This document shows, one piece after another, positions 1 to 8,774 of a stretch of 64,000 nt of DNA. The notes under the pieces are model-generated. The model was not told the origin of the DNA. It ran no database searches and saw only the letters and a program-made list of their open reading frames with translations. This DNA is from UBA6168 sp039819485. GTDB lineage: Bacteria > Bacteroidota > Bacteroidia > Chitinophagales > Saprospiraceae. Positions within the stretch are counted from its first letter, which is position 1; every line of letters starts with the position of its first letter. The position numbers and the translations under genes are program-made. Location of the stretch: the NCBI GenBank assembly GCA_039819485.1, contig JBCBRY010000015.1:36948-100947 (forward strand), written 5' to 3'.

Positions 1-1068
1 GTAGAAGCAGGCAACCCTTTGCTTGTCCGACCATTCCCTGATGAGCTGGTGAAAAAGCGCTTCTTTGTATTCGTCTGTGGCTTTTGAGCCCTCCGGGCCA
101 TAGTGGCCATTGGAAGAGCTGGCCCACCCCGTTTCACCAATATGAACTGGTTTTTCTAAGCCCAGGCTTTTGATATATCCCACAACACTTTGGTACTGTG
201 AAACGGCATAGTCCCTTGCTCTAAGCATCGCGGCATCGATCTGCTCCAAGTCCGAAAGGTTTTCTTCTCCCGGAAAATTCCCCCAAAAAACAGGGTTGTA
301 ATGCGTGTCATGCATAGGGTAAGTATGAATGGAGACATAATCTACGGCCTTGATCAATTTGGTCAAATCTTCGACGTGGTATTCAGCGTCGCCACCGCCC
401 CAGGAAGCAAAATTGTCGGAGCTGGTGATCCAAAGTTCACCAGGCAGTTGGCCATTTTGCTTCAGCTCTTGCAGTTGGTTCACATACTTCAAGATTACCC
501 AGGGCTGCACAAAATAACTGGCTGCCCACTTGACCATGGCCTCGTTACCGACGGCAATGATTTTTACGATGTCCGGGTATTGGTTGGCCATGTCCACTGC
601 ACGTTGGATTTCTGCTGCATTTGCCTCGGCATTCTCATCGTTGTGATCGGGGGGAAGGTCCGTCCACGCATTTTTACAATCAATCCATGCTCCCAGCATG
701 ACGTACATTTCAAAAGACGGGTCTTCTTTTTTTAACTGATGAATTGCTTCCAGCACTGTGGAAGCATGTTTCAGTTTGGTATTGTAAGTACGCAAAACCC
801 TAATCCCCATGGCAGATAGGATTTTCATGTCTTCTTTGATCTGTTCAACAGTTGGTTGTATGTCCCGACTATTTTCACGGTATCCGCCATACGAAATGGC
901 CTGATAGTCCGGATTTCCTAAAATATCTTCAGCAGTCACTTCTTTTTTTGTTTGTGGTTGATTTTCGTCTGTTTCTTGTGGAGTATTACTGCACGAAAAA
1001 ATCAAGGTAAAAACCATTGCGACGAAAACCAATTTCCAACATATTTTGAAGACTATTTGTTCATTCAT
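1..1068 (-). CDS. GH17-like beta-1,3-glucanase lipoprotein, 3' end cut by window
   Basis: Reading the minus strand from an ATG at 1068 gives an open frame of 356 codons that runs off the left edge, so the C-terminus is missing. An in-frame ATG at 1086 is an alternative start. The N-terminus has a hydrophobic stretch ending in LIFSC followed by an acidic, polar segment, which fits a lipoprotein signal and likely surface export. The body shows AVGNEAM (probable acid/base Glu) and IGETGW (probable nucleophile Glu), the two hallmark strands of GH17-type glucan endo-1,3-beta-glucosidases. It probably cuts beta-1,3-glucan such as laminarin or callose. It lies downstream of the GH16 gene, but a terminator-like hairpin separates them, so it may have its own promoter. 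Family assignment is from motifs only. Confidence 0.8.
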   Translation of the reverse strand, partial: MNEQIVFKICWKLVFVAMVFTLIFSCSNTPQETDENQPQTKKEVTAEDILGNPDYQAISYGGYRENSRDIQPTVEQIKEDMKILSAMGIRVLRTYNTKLKHASTVLEAIHQLKKEDPSFEMYVMLGAWIDCKNAWTDLPPDHNDENAEANAAEIQRAVDMANQYPDIVKIIAVGNEAMVKWAASYFVQPWVILKYVNQLQELKQNGQLPGELWITSSDNFASWGGGDAEYHVEDLTKLIKAVDYVSIHTYPMHDTHYNPVFWGNFPGEENLSDLEQIDAAMLRARDYAVSQYQSVVGYIKSLGLEKPVHIGETGWASSSNGHYGPEGSKATDEYKEALFHQLIREWSDKQRVACFY

Positions 1069-1108
1069 TTGTGTAGAGTCCATCATTATTGATTAGCGAA
1101 TAAATAAA

Positions 1109-1127
1109 GCCGGAACAAGTATCCGGC
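1109..1127 (-). terminator. Terminator-like hairpin after the GH16 gene
   Basis: Read on the minus strand, GCCGGA and TCCGGC form a 6-bp stem with a 7-nt loop, followed by a T-rich run (TTTATTTATT). It lies 27 bp past the GH16 stop and upstream of the GH17-like gene, so it should end or attenuate transcription between them. Confidence 0.55.
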
Positions 1128-1153
1128 CCACATCTTCAACCTCCAAAGAAATA

Positions 1154-2011
1154 TCAGTTACTGCTGCCTTCGTACACCCTCACATAATCCACAAGCATCG
1201 TTTGTGGGAAAACAGTATCAGCCCCCACTGAGCCAACAAAACCTCCTCCCACTGCGACATTTAAAAGAATATAAAACGGTTGGTCAAACACCCACTCGCC
1301 TTCTACATCTTCTGGAGTCAATTGATTGTACAAAACATCATCGACATAAAAATTGATGTATTCCGGCCCCCACTCGATTCCGAATATGTGGAAACCCGTA
1401 TCAAACCGGTCATTGGGTAAAATATACTCTTTACTGACGGACTCTCCGGCAGAATACCCCGGACCGTGTACCGTTCCGATGAGCGTTGAAGGATCTTGTC
1501 CCCGGTATTCCATAATATCTATTTCACCACACTGAGGCCAACCCACTTCATCAATATTACTGCCCAACATCCAGAAAGCCGGCCACAGGCCTTGCCCCCA
1601 GGGCAATTGTATACGTGCTTCAAAACGTCCGTACCGCTGTTCCACTTTACCCTTTGTTGTAATCCGGGCAGAGGTATAAGCAGCACCTTGAAAAGATTCC
1701 TGACGTGCCGTGATATGCAGCATCCCATCTTCGACCTTAATGTTCTCCGGGCGATCGGTGTAATACTGTAGTTCATTGTTCCCCCAACCGGCGGGCAGGC
1801 CGTTGTTTGTACCATCGCCAAGCTCATAATTCCAGAAAGTTTCGTTAATTGAACCATCCGTATCAAAGTTGTCCTCAAACGTAAGGTTGTTTAAAGTGGT
1901 CACCGTTTGCGTTTCATCCGTATCACAGCTGAGACAAAAAAGCACCATCGCCAGTGACAAGAATATACTTAAAGGTGATTTATATATTTTTGAAAAAAAT
2001 GATGTCCGCAT
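1154..2011 (-). CDS. GH16 laminarinase-type glucanase, lipoprotein
   Basis: This 285-residue protein starts with a basic/hydrophobic signal ending at Cys29, followed by DTDE, typical of exported Bacteroidota lipoproteins. Residues about 45-282 form a GH16 jelly-roll. The catalytic signature EIDIMEY is at 163-169: Glu163 is the likely nucleophile, Asp165 the assistant and Glu168 the acid/base. The aromatic-rich WGQGLWPAFWMLG strand (138-150) lines the substrate cleft. The spaced EIDIME form (with the extra Met) is usual for laminarinases and related bacterial endo-beta-1,3(4)-glucanases. It probably attacks beta-1,3-glucan at the cell surface, alongside the GH17-like and barrel-fused glycosidases. 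Two long hairpins precede it and a terminator-like hairpin follows. The length is normal for a single-domain GH16. Confidence 0.92.
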   Translation of the reverse strand: MRTSFFSKIYKSPLSIFLSLAMVLFCLSCDTDETQTVTTLNNLTFEDNFDTDGSINETFWNYELGDGTNNGLPAGWGNNELQYYTDRPENIKVEDGMLHITARQESFQGAAYTSARITTKGKVEQRYGRFEARIQLPWGQGLWPAFWMLGSNIDEVGWPQCGEIDIMEYRGQDPSTLIGTVHGPGYSAGESVSKEYILPNDRFDTGFHIFGIEWGPEYINFYVDDVLYNQLTPEDVEGEWVFDQPFYILLNVAVGGGFVGSVGADTVFPQTMLVDYVRVYEGSSN

Positions 2012-2080
2012 TTTATTAATTGAATTTTATTCAAAGAAGTTGTTTAAAAGCTCCTTACTGGCCGTAAATCCAGCCTTTTA

Positions 2081-2149
2081 AATGAAGTTGATTGCTTTTT
2101 TATCAGCGATAGCGCTGCTATCCCTTCCAAAAAACCAATCAATTTCATT
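2081..2149. repeat. Long hairpin upstream of GH16 gene
   Basis: A 21-nt arm at 2081-2101 pairs with 2129-2149 at 19 of 21 positions around a 27-nt loop. It lies 70 bp upstream of the GH16 start and downstream of the repeat-lipoprotein gene. It could be a processing or stabilising structure in a polycistronic mRNA, or a terminator for the upstream gene. Confidence 0.6.
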
Positions 2150-2215
2150 CAAAATCCAAGCATTTCCGCCTCAGCAGGAATTTTTAAGCAACTTCAAAAA
2201 ATGGTTCTGTTTGCA

Positions 2216-2278
2216 ATTTTCATTTTCGAGCAAAACTTCCTCATTTCAATGATTCCAAATTTGCCCGAAAATGAAAAT
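2216..2278. repeat. Second long hairpin between repeat lipoprotein and GH16 genes
   Basis: A 19-nt arm at 2216-2234 pairs with 2260-2278 at 18 of 19 positions around a 25-nt loop. It starts 31 bp after the upstream stop codon. With the hairpin at 2081-2149 it fills nearly all of the 297-bp intergenic gap, which otherwise holds no gene. Confidence 0.6.
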
Positions 2279-2308
2279 GTCGAATTCATTATTGAACGAT
2301 GCTAAAAA

Positions 2309-5176
2309 TTATTGCTTATAGAAGTAAACATTGTCAACATAAAGCGTCCCACCGCCGGCGGGCTCACTGGCAAAAATGAGCTGAGCCATATTCGTAGTAC
2401 TCGCCAATCCAGTAAAATCTGAAAGTGGAATATCATAAGAGATCCATTGTCCCTGAGCCGGGTTATCAATAACAATTTCATGCTCTGTATCATCACCACC
2501 ATCAAAGCCTCCATCAGGTCCGAAATCAACTAATTTGATTTTGAGAGTGGTCATGTTTGGTGTCCATATATCTACCCGGAAATGGGTCATGGAGGAAGCG
2601 TCAATTAAATTGGCACCGGTAGTTTCAATTCCTACAAAATCGAGATTGGTATATAGTTTCGTATCGTCTCCCATAATCTGGATGTCTGCAAAATCGGCTG
2701 CCGACCAATCTGTCTTCCAAGTGTCAACACCGACATCTGTATAGACATTACTGAACATGGAAATCACATCCGCTGCATTTTGCGTAGGTGTTGGTGCAGG
2801 AGAAGTTGGAGTATCTCCTCCTCCCGATCCTTTCCAGAAGTAGATATTGTCCAGATAAATATCTCCGTTTCCTTCAAACTTAAATTGAATGACGTCTGCC
2901 AGGTCTACCATGGAAAACTCACTCAGCGCAATATCCACACTTGCCCAGCCGGCTGTCGGAACCGACAACGCATACGCTGTTTCATTTGGCCCGGGGCTGA
3001 TCAAAAAGGTACTGAGTGCATTTGAATTGGCCGTCCAAAAATCGAGGTGCAAAAACTCCATGCTGGAGACATCCTGAGAAGCAATCAGCTCGAGCCCCTG
3101 AAAATCCAATCCGGCATACATCAAGGTATTATTGCCCGCAACAGACACTTCTGAGACCTGAGTGCCTTGCCCCCAGTTCGGATTTAAGTTAGCATCAATA
3201 TTGGTGTAAGCATCACTGAAAACTGAAAGGACGTCAGCTGCTCCTTGTGTAGGCATTGGCGCAGCCACAGTTGGCATATCGCCGCCTCCACCTGGTGTTT
3301 TCCAAAAGTAGATGTTGTCCAGATAAATATCTCCGTTTCCATCAAACTTAAATTGAATGACATCTGCCAGGTCAACCATGGAAAATTCGCTCAGCGCAAT
3401 ATCCACACTTGCCCAACCAGTGGTCGGGACCGACAGTGCAGAGGCTGTCTCATTTGGTCCGGTACTGATCAAAAAGGCATTGAGCGCAGTCGAGTTGTCC
3501 GTCCAATAATCGATGTGCAAAAACTCCATTCCACTCACATTCAGGCTACTGGCTAATTCCAAACCTTGAAAATTCAATCCTCCATAGCGCAACGTATTAT
3601 TGCCCGCAACACTTATTTCTGAAACCTGAGTCGCTTGTCCCCAATCCGGATTTAAATTAGCATCAACATTGGTATAAGCATCACTGAAAACCGAAATGAC
3701 ATCAGCTGCACCCTGCGTCGGTGCCGGTGCGCCCACTGCTGGTCCCGTGGGGCCGCCCATTCCTCCTCCATCATTATAGAAATAGATGTTGTCAACATAG
3801 ATACTAGAGATGGTCGCATCTGAAACAAAGACAACCTGCGCCAAATTAGACCGGCCGGTCAGGCCCGCTATTTCTGAAAAAGCAACATCCAGGCTATACC
3901 ATTGACCGTTGACCAAATTGGATTCGTTGAGCGTGATTTCGCCGGAGGAATCATCGCCGTTACCAAATGTATTGTCCGGACCGACATCAACAACTCTAAT
4001 GATCAAATAGTCTCCAGGCTGGACATCTTCTCTGGCCTGAATATCCAGGTGCAAATGAGTCATGGAAGAAGCATTGATCGTCGGAGCGTTGTCCAGAAAC
4101 TGGATTCCTACAAAATTCAACTCTGTGTATGCGATGATATTATCCCCGGCAATATTGAGGTCGTCCTGACCGAGGGTAGTTTGGTATGGCGCCCAATAAC
4201 CGTTGTAATAATCCACTGGTACATTGGTATAGGCATCCGAGAAAATAGAAATGACATCGGAAGGATCTTCAGTTGGTACCGGGGCACCAACAAAACTGCC
4301 CAGGACATTAACTTTGACTGAACCTGCCGCATCCACACCACCTAAAGTGGCTGTAATGGTCGTCTCTCCCGAACTGATTCCCATAATCATCCCTTGTTCG
4401 TTGACAGTTGCTACATTGGGGTTGGAAGAAGTGAATTCGTAATAAGCTGGCGCAACGGTAATAGTTTGATCTTGGCCACTCCCTAAATTGACAGTATGCT
4501 TTAGACCTAACATGGGCGTAGTTACACCGGCGAATATGGTTATTTCAGCATTTCCGCCATCAAAGATCGCAGGCCTTGGTTGTGCGACCGTACCCAATTT
4601 TTCAAATTGTACTTCATCCACCCAAAAGGTATATCCCTCATCATTTTCAGGGCCTTCGGCATACCAAAATAAGCCATTCATTTCAGTCAGCTTGGAGGGA
4701 TCTGGAATCGCAATGGTATATTGCTTCCAGTTGGTGGTCAGTTCCAAATTATTTAGTAGGACCTGGTATTTATTTTCCCTGAAATCTTGTCCAAAACCGA
4801 TTTCATTCACAAAACCTCTCTGGGTTGCTTTCGCCCAAAAAGTAAGCGCATCAAAACCAGAAAGGTCACGTCCGCCATAATCCGGGAAAATGGCTCCGGC
4901 ATAAGCTCCGTCCGGATTACCAACGTTGGGCACATCGAATCGCATCGCGGATGCACCGGCATATTTGGTTTCTTCATCTACGGAAAAAGCTGCAAAGAAA
5001 GAATCCCCAAAAGGCAGGTACTCCAATCCAGAGCTGAATCCGTCGATATAAACATTACCATTTTTTGGAAATGTAGCAGGTGTTGCATCATCAGATTTAT
5101 CTCTGGAACAGTTGCTAAATAGCAATGCAAACCCTAAGAAGAACAAGATTTTTGCTTTCATTATATTTTTTTTCAT
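2309..5176 (-). CDS. Multi-module lipoprotein with four carbohydrate-binding-like repeats
   Basis: This 955-residue protein has no catalytic motif that I recognise. The N-terminus is a lipoprotein signal ending FSNC, with an alternative Met at codon 6, followed by an acidic stretch, so surface exposure is likely. Residues about 40-195 look like a beta-sandwich module (GLEYLPFGDS...FWVDEVQFEK). Residues about 205-295 resemble a bacterial Ig-like (Big2) domain, with TVNEQGMIMGISSGETTITAT. Four repeats of about 150-185 residues follow, each opening with a P-TP-T-Q-type linker then ADVISxFSDAYTNV and closing in YLDNIYFWK. Repeats 1 and 4 carry a GPDxxFxxGDD segment; repeats 2 and 3 are nearly identical. 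It is most likely a glucan-binding surface protein that helps capture substrate for the neighbouring GH16/GH17 enzymes. Confidence 0.8.
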   Translation of the reverse strand: MKKNIMKAKILFFLGFALLFSNCSRDKSDDATPATFPKNGNVYIDGFSSGLEYLPFGDSFFAAFSVDEETKYAGASAMRFDVPNVGNPDGAYAGAIFPDYGGRDLSGFDALTFWAKATQRGFVNEIGFGQDFRENKYQVLLNNLELTTNWKQYTIAIPDPSKLTEMNGLFWYAEGPENDEGYTFWVDEVQFEKLGTVAQPRPAIFDGGNAEITIFAGVTTPMLGLKHTVNLGSGQDQTITVAPAYYEFTSSNPNVATVNEQGMIMGISSGETTITATLGGVDAAGSVKVNVLGSFVGAPVPTEDPSDVISIFSDAYTNVPVDYYNGYWAPYQTTLGQDDLNIAGDNIIAYTELNFVGIQFLDNAPTINASSMTHLHLDIQAREDVQPGDYLIIRVVDVGPDNTFGNGDDSSGEITLNESNLVNGQWYSLDVAFSEIAGLTGRSNLAQVVFVSDATISSIYVDNIYFYNDGGGMGGPTGPAVGAPAPTQGAADVISVFSDAYTNVDANLNPDWGQATQVSEISVAGNNTLRYGGLNFQGLELASSLNVSGMEFLHIDYWTDNSTALNAFLISTGPNETASALSVPTTGWASVDIALSEFSMVDLADVIQFKFDGNGDIYLDNIYFWKTPGGGGDMPTVAAPMPTQGAADVLSVFSDAYTNIDANLNPNWGQGTQVSEVSVAGNNTLMYAGLDFQGLELIASQDVSSMEFLHLDFWTANSNALSTFLISPGPNETAYALSVPTAGWASVDIALSEFSMVDLADVIQFKFEGNGDIYLDNIYFWKGSGGGDTPTSPAPTPTQNAADVISMFSNVYTDVGVDTWKTDWSAADFADIQIMGDDTKLYTNLDFVGIETTGANLIDASSMTHFRVDIWTPNMTTLKIKLVDFGPDGGFDGGDDTEHEIVIDNPAQGQWISYDIPLSDFTGLASTTNMAQLIFASEPAGGGTLYVDNVYFYKQ
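2812..3735 (-). repeat. Two near-identical tandem modules inside the surface lipoprotein gene
   Basis: The third module (about 2812-3260) and second module (about 3270-3735) encode almost the same 150 residues, and the match extends to the DNA. Long shared stretches run through the region encoding MVDLADVIQFKF and the YLDNIYFWK strand. The flanking first (about 3745-4290) and fourth (2312-2805) modules are much more divergent. This points to a recent internal duplication or gene conversion. Confidence 0.8.
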
Positions 5177-5234
5177 AATTATTTTATTTGACGATATTTT
5201 CTGAAGGTGTTCAAAAAAAATTTGGACAGCCTTT

Positions 5235-8200
5235 CTATTTACCTATGTTGATGTGGACATACGTTCTAAGTTCCCATTCAGAGCCATTGTCAAAGCCAAC
5301 CGGGCTGATTTCGGGTTCTGTAGCAAACTCAGAAGCTGTTTGATTTGGAAGATAACGAGGTGAAAATTCATCTAAAGAACGCCAGGTCCAGCGTATTCCC
5401 ATTTGAGTGCTTGGCAATACGAACCAATCTGGCTTGCTCACGGTAGTAGACAAATCCAACATTAACTGCACTGGAAAAGTGAGGTTAAAATCACGATGAT
5501 AATCAAAGGGGCCCCAGTCATTGATCTTGAAGTGAGAAGTCAATTTCAATTTTTTATAGATGCCCCTGATATCCGCCGAATAACGATCGATTTTTCTCTC
5601 GTCGCTACCTCTTGCCTGAGCAGTTCCCAATAAGAAATTACCAATGAGGCCAAAGTCCTGGTTTATTTTAGAGACCATCCTGACATTTGCCTCCCATAAA
5701 TCTTCTGCGGGTGCAGAATTTGGAAACGCAAACGATGAACGATCACCTAAAAATCCGATAGCTGCATCCATGCTGGTAGGCAGGTGGCGATAGACAAAAC
5801 CTGCGCTCATGGCAAATTTGGCATCTTCTACACGGTCATTGTCCCATTCATACATCCAGGTGCCAGGTGTCGGGTCGAAAGTGATCAATAATTCCCCGGC
5901 TACGGTTTCTCTATTGCCATTTCTCACGACAAATGGATCATCCTGAATATTTCTAAGGCGCCCAGGCGACTGCACATCATTCGGGATAGGATCGACAAGT
6001 GGTTTTTGCCACATGAAATTCGGTGCGATTTGGATGTCACCCAGTAAAAATGTAAAACCTGTCAAGAAATTATTTACGTTTCCACTACCGCTGTCTTTCA
6101 ATCTCCATCCGGTAAAGGTTCGAGTGGCATCAAATCCTCCATTCGCAACCAGCCCCCTTACAGAACCTTGCGCATACCAATTAAAGGCTCCCTTGGAAAA
6201 TTTGATTTTTGCTTTACCTCCCCAATTATCAGAAGATTTTATTTCATCTTCGTAGACGGTATAATTTCCTTCCGAATCTTCTTCCACGATCTGGAAGCTT
6301 CTGCCATTTAAGGGCGACCCGCCCCAGATTCCTCCTACTTCAACTTCTACCGGCCCCATTTCCCGTTCTATGTGAAGGGTTGCTCTCCGGGTTTTAGGAA
6401 GTGGTACAGCTATAGACGTTACAAATTCGGGGGCATCATCAACATCCTCGTGAAAAATACCGGTCACGTTGAACTTGCCAAGGTGCCTACCGTATTTTAC
6501 CAATAACGCTGGGTTGGCTCCCCACCACAATTGAGGACCGAAGGCAGCATGGAGTCCTTTAAATGCTTTTTTCCCATCTAATTCTATTCCCAGTATTTCT
6601 CCATTGTAAAGGTCCAGGTTAGGGCCATAATTTGCTTCCGGGTATAAACCAAAGAAGTCGCCTTCATATCCCCAGTGGTAATGCCCTGTTCTGTAGAAAC
6701 CTCTCAAATCAAACTCCTTTCCCGTCCATTCAAAGTCAGCATTATAAAGCCTGAAATTGCCATCCGGTACACCATCACCAGTAATACGATCACGAATTAC
6801 ATTTTCGTAAAAAATTTCATTAATCGGATTATCCGCTACATTGCCCACTAAGTTGAAACTTGCACTCGCCCTCAGGTTAGAAGTAGGATTGGCTTCCACA
6901 CCAAAAAAGAAAGATTGCATGTGATCAAAGCCAAGCTCATCCGGATAAGTAGTATTATTCGGGTCATTTGTCGCACCAGGGGTCGGGGCCGAGTCTGGCG
7001 TAGTGATCAAATGTCCTCCAGTATTGTATGTCTCAAATTTTGCTTGAAAGTTGCTCAGCCGGATTTTCTGATTACTTTCCAGAGCCGCCTTGTCCCCGCG
7101 TGCCCTAAGCATGGCATCCGTGAGTGAGATCCCATCAAAATAAGCATTGACCGTCTCAAGGGTAGTATTCGCTGCATAGGGATTAAACAGGTGTGCTTCC
7201 TTCAGGGCATAATAAGCAGCCCTGGGATACAGGGTGTACAAACCTCTTGCGGAGGTAGGCCCTTTGGCACAGATTCCAAACCACTCTTCGTTCATGTTAT
7301 TATCACCCGGAACCATGTCCCTGTCGTAACCGCCATTAGTCCATGATGCATTATTGTCATGTACATCCGCATTTTTTCTATCATCAAATCCAAACTTCCA
7401 CCAACCATCACTAAACTGGAAAGTAAAGCCACCGATAGAGTTGCCTACCTTTCCAAGTCCGGCAGCGTTCTCATAGATTTCTTTCCAGTTTCCTACCATA
7501 TAGTAGGCTTGCGACTCCTGGTCTTCGGCATTGTTCAAAGCACTGAATGCATCTGCTCCAAATTCAGTAAACATAATTGGCTTATTATATTTATCTTTTA
7601 CAACTTGAAACATATCACCAAACGATACACCACGGTAGGTATTTGTTCCGTATATATCTACATCCGGACATTCTTCTGCTACGATATCAAGAAACAATAC
7701 ATCTCCATTACAAAGCGCTACCGGGTGGTTAGGATCGATGGATTTCATTGCCTTGGCAGCATCATTCATCAAAGAGTACATAGGTCTGCCCCGGGATTCT
7801 CCAATAAATGCCTTCTGTGCATCGTCATCCGGAAAATCCTCTGTTTCAGCCCCTTGCCAAAAAAGGCCATAATTGTTTTCGTTACCCAGGAGATACAGCA
7901 AAAGGCCTGGCGTATCTTTATAATCTTGTGCCAATTGGGTTATTTCATCCATCAAGAGCTTTGATGTTGTTGGATCGTCATAAATCGTAACGGGCGTCCA
8001 AACGCCATTTATGGTCAGTCCATACCTCCCAAAAGAATGGTTCAGCATGGTGTAGATGCCATAATTCTCGTAGATGTACCGAATCCATCTGGCCGGCACA
8101 CCAGTATATTGCCTGATCACATTCACGTTCATGTTTTTCAACAGGCCCATTTCAGCATCCAGGCCCGCCTTGATAACATCGTCGGATTTTTTCCAAAATT

Positions 8201-8393
8201 CAGCATTCACGGTATTGGTTCCAATCGGGATATAATCCCAATTCATACCATTGATCATAAAATCTTTGCCATTGACCACCAGTTTTGATCCTTCGCTGTT
8301 GTTAACCACAGAAACCCTATCCGCCTGTGCAAATAAGGAGGTGGAGAAGAGGAACAAAACCAGTACTTGAGTAATGTTTTTCATGTTTACCAT
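5235..8393 (-). CDS. TIM-barrel glycosidase (GH2/GH5-like) fused to a C-terminal outer-membrane barrel
   Basis: This 1052-residue protein has a Sec signal peptide (MKNITQVLVLFLFSTSLFAQ; the Met at codon 4 is an equally good start). Residues about 25-390 are a (beta/alpha)8 glycosidase: the GMNWDY strand, LLGNENN with probable acid/base Glu172, and MFTEFGAD with probable nucleophile Glu277, followed by a Trp-rich FSDGWWKFGFDD strand. This resembles GH2-TIM/GH5 clan A enzymes and beta-1,3-glucanosyltransferase-like proteins. Residues about 430-1052 are a long run of alternating amphipathic beta strands with Tyr/Trp girdles ending in WELRTYVHINIGK, as expected for an outer-membrane beta barrel. 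The enzyme would thus be built into the outer membrane. It is the first gene of the minus-strand glucan cluster, 58 bp before the repeat lipoprotein, and the divergent regulator is next to it. Confidence 0.75.
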   Translation of the reverse strand: MVNMKNITQVLVLFLFSTSLFAQADRVSVVNNSEGSKLVVNGKDFMINGMNWDYIPIGTNTVNAEFWKKSDDVIKAGLDAEMGLLKNMNVNVIRQYTGVPARWIRYIYENYGIYTMLNHSFGRYGLTINGVWTPVTIYDDPTTSKLLMDEITQLAQDYKDTPGLLLYLLGNENNYGLFWQGAETEDFPDDDAQKAFIGESRGRPMYSLMNDAAKAMKSIDPNHPVALCNGDVLFLDIVAEECPDVDIYGTNTYRGVSFGDMFQVVKDKYNKPIMFTEFGADAFSALNNAEDQESQAYYMVGNWKEIYENAAGLGKVGNSIGGFTFQFSDGWWKFGFDDRKNADVHDNNASWTNGGYDRDMVPGDNNMNEEWFGICAKGPTSARGLYTLYPRAAYYALKEAHLFNPYAANTTLETVNAYFDGISLTDAMLRARGDKAALESNQKIRLSNFQAKFETYNTGGHLITTPDSAPTPGATNDPNNTTYPDELGFDHMQSFFFGVEANPTSNLRASASFNLVGNVADNPINEIFYENVIRDRITGDGVPDGNFRLYNADFEWTGKEFDLRGFYRTGHYHWGYEGDFFGLYPEANYGPNLDLYNGEILGIELDGKKAFKGLHAAFGPQLWWGANPALLVKYGRHLGKFNVTGIFHEDVDDAPEFVTSIAVPLPKTRRATLHIEREMGPVEVEVGGIWGGSPLNGRSFQIVEEDSEGNYTVYEDEIKSSDNWGGKAKIKFSKGAFNWYAQGSVRGLVANGGFDATRTFTGWRLKDSGSGNVNNFLTGFTFLLGDIQIAPNFMWQKPLVDPIPNDVQSPGRLRNIQDDPFVVRNGNRETVAGELLITFDPTPGTWMYEWDNDRVEDAKFAMSAGFVYRHLPTSMDAAIGFLGDRSSFAFPNSAPAEDLWEANVRMVSKINQDFGLIGNFLLGTAQARGSDERKIDRYSADIRGIYKKLKLTSHFKINDWGPFDYHRDFNLTFPVQLMLDLSTTVSKPDWFVLPSTQMGIRWTWRSLDEFSPRYLPNQTASEFATEPEISPVGFDNGSEWELRTYVHINIGK

Positions 8394-8445
8394 TATTTAG
8401 TGAGATGTAACTTTTATAAATGAACCTTACAAACAGCCTACTGTA

Positions 8446-8467
8446 CATTTTGAGGCCACTCAAAATG
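8446..8467. promoter_or_regulatory. Perfect palindrome in the leader of the glucan cluster
   Basis: CATTTTGAG and CTCAAAATG are perfect 9-bp inverted arms around a GCCA spacer, 52 bp upstream of the glycosidase-barrel start. It is a candidate operator for the divergent HTH regulator, or a leader hairpin. The remaining divergent gap (8394-8774) holds no gene. Confidence 0.5.
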
Positions 8468-8628
8468 CCATTGAAAGTTGGTTTGCAATGATGTAGTTGT
8501 AGTTGTGAAAAACGTTCGGATTGCTCAGGCGGAATTTTTAATGCCAAAACCCAGATTCCCGCTTACTAAAATTTTGTAATTCAATGATTTAGTTGACTTT
8601 CATTTTAATCCAAACTAAGAAATTAGAA

Positions 8629-8661
8629 CAAATGTAAGGTTTAAGAAGGCGAAAAATTCAA
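8629..8661 (-). promoter_or_regulatory. Candidate Bacteroidota promoter for the glucan cluster
   Basis: The minus strand reads TACATTTG at 8636-8629, an exact match to the TAnnTTTG -7 box. A TTG lies 22 bp upstream (8661-8659), slightly longer than the usual 19-21 bp spacing. Transcription from here would give a leader of about 230 nt containing the palindrome at 8446-8467. Confidence 0.35.
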
Positions 8662-8774
8662 TAAAACACCCCATCTTTTTTTTCATCGCTCATTTTTTTT
8701 ACTACTACAAAAGTAACACGCCTTTCATGTAAGTCCTTGATAAATAAGTATTTTTGTCGCCTACAAACTTTCAC

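Noticed and set aside
301..735. 144-residue plus-strand ORF
   Set aside because: It lies wholly opposite the GH17-like gene, which has catalytic motifs and a lipoprotein signal in its own frame.
7359..7964. 201-residue plus-strand ORF
   Set aside because: It is a shadow opposite the catalytic domain of the barrel-fused glycosidase.
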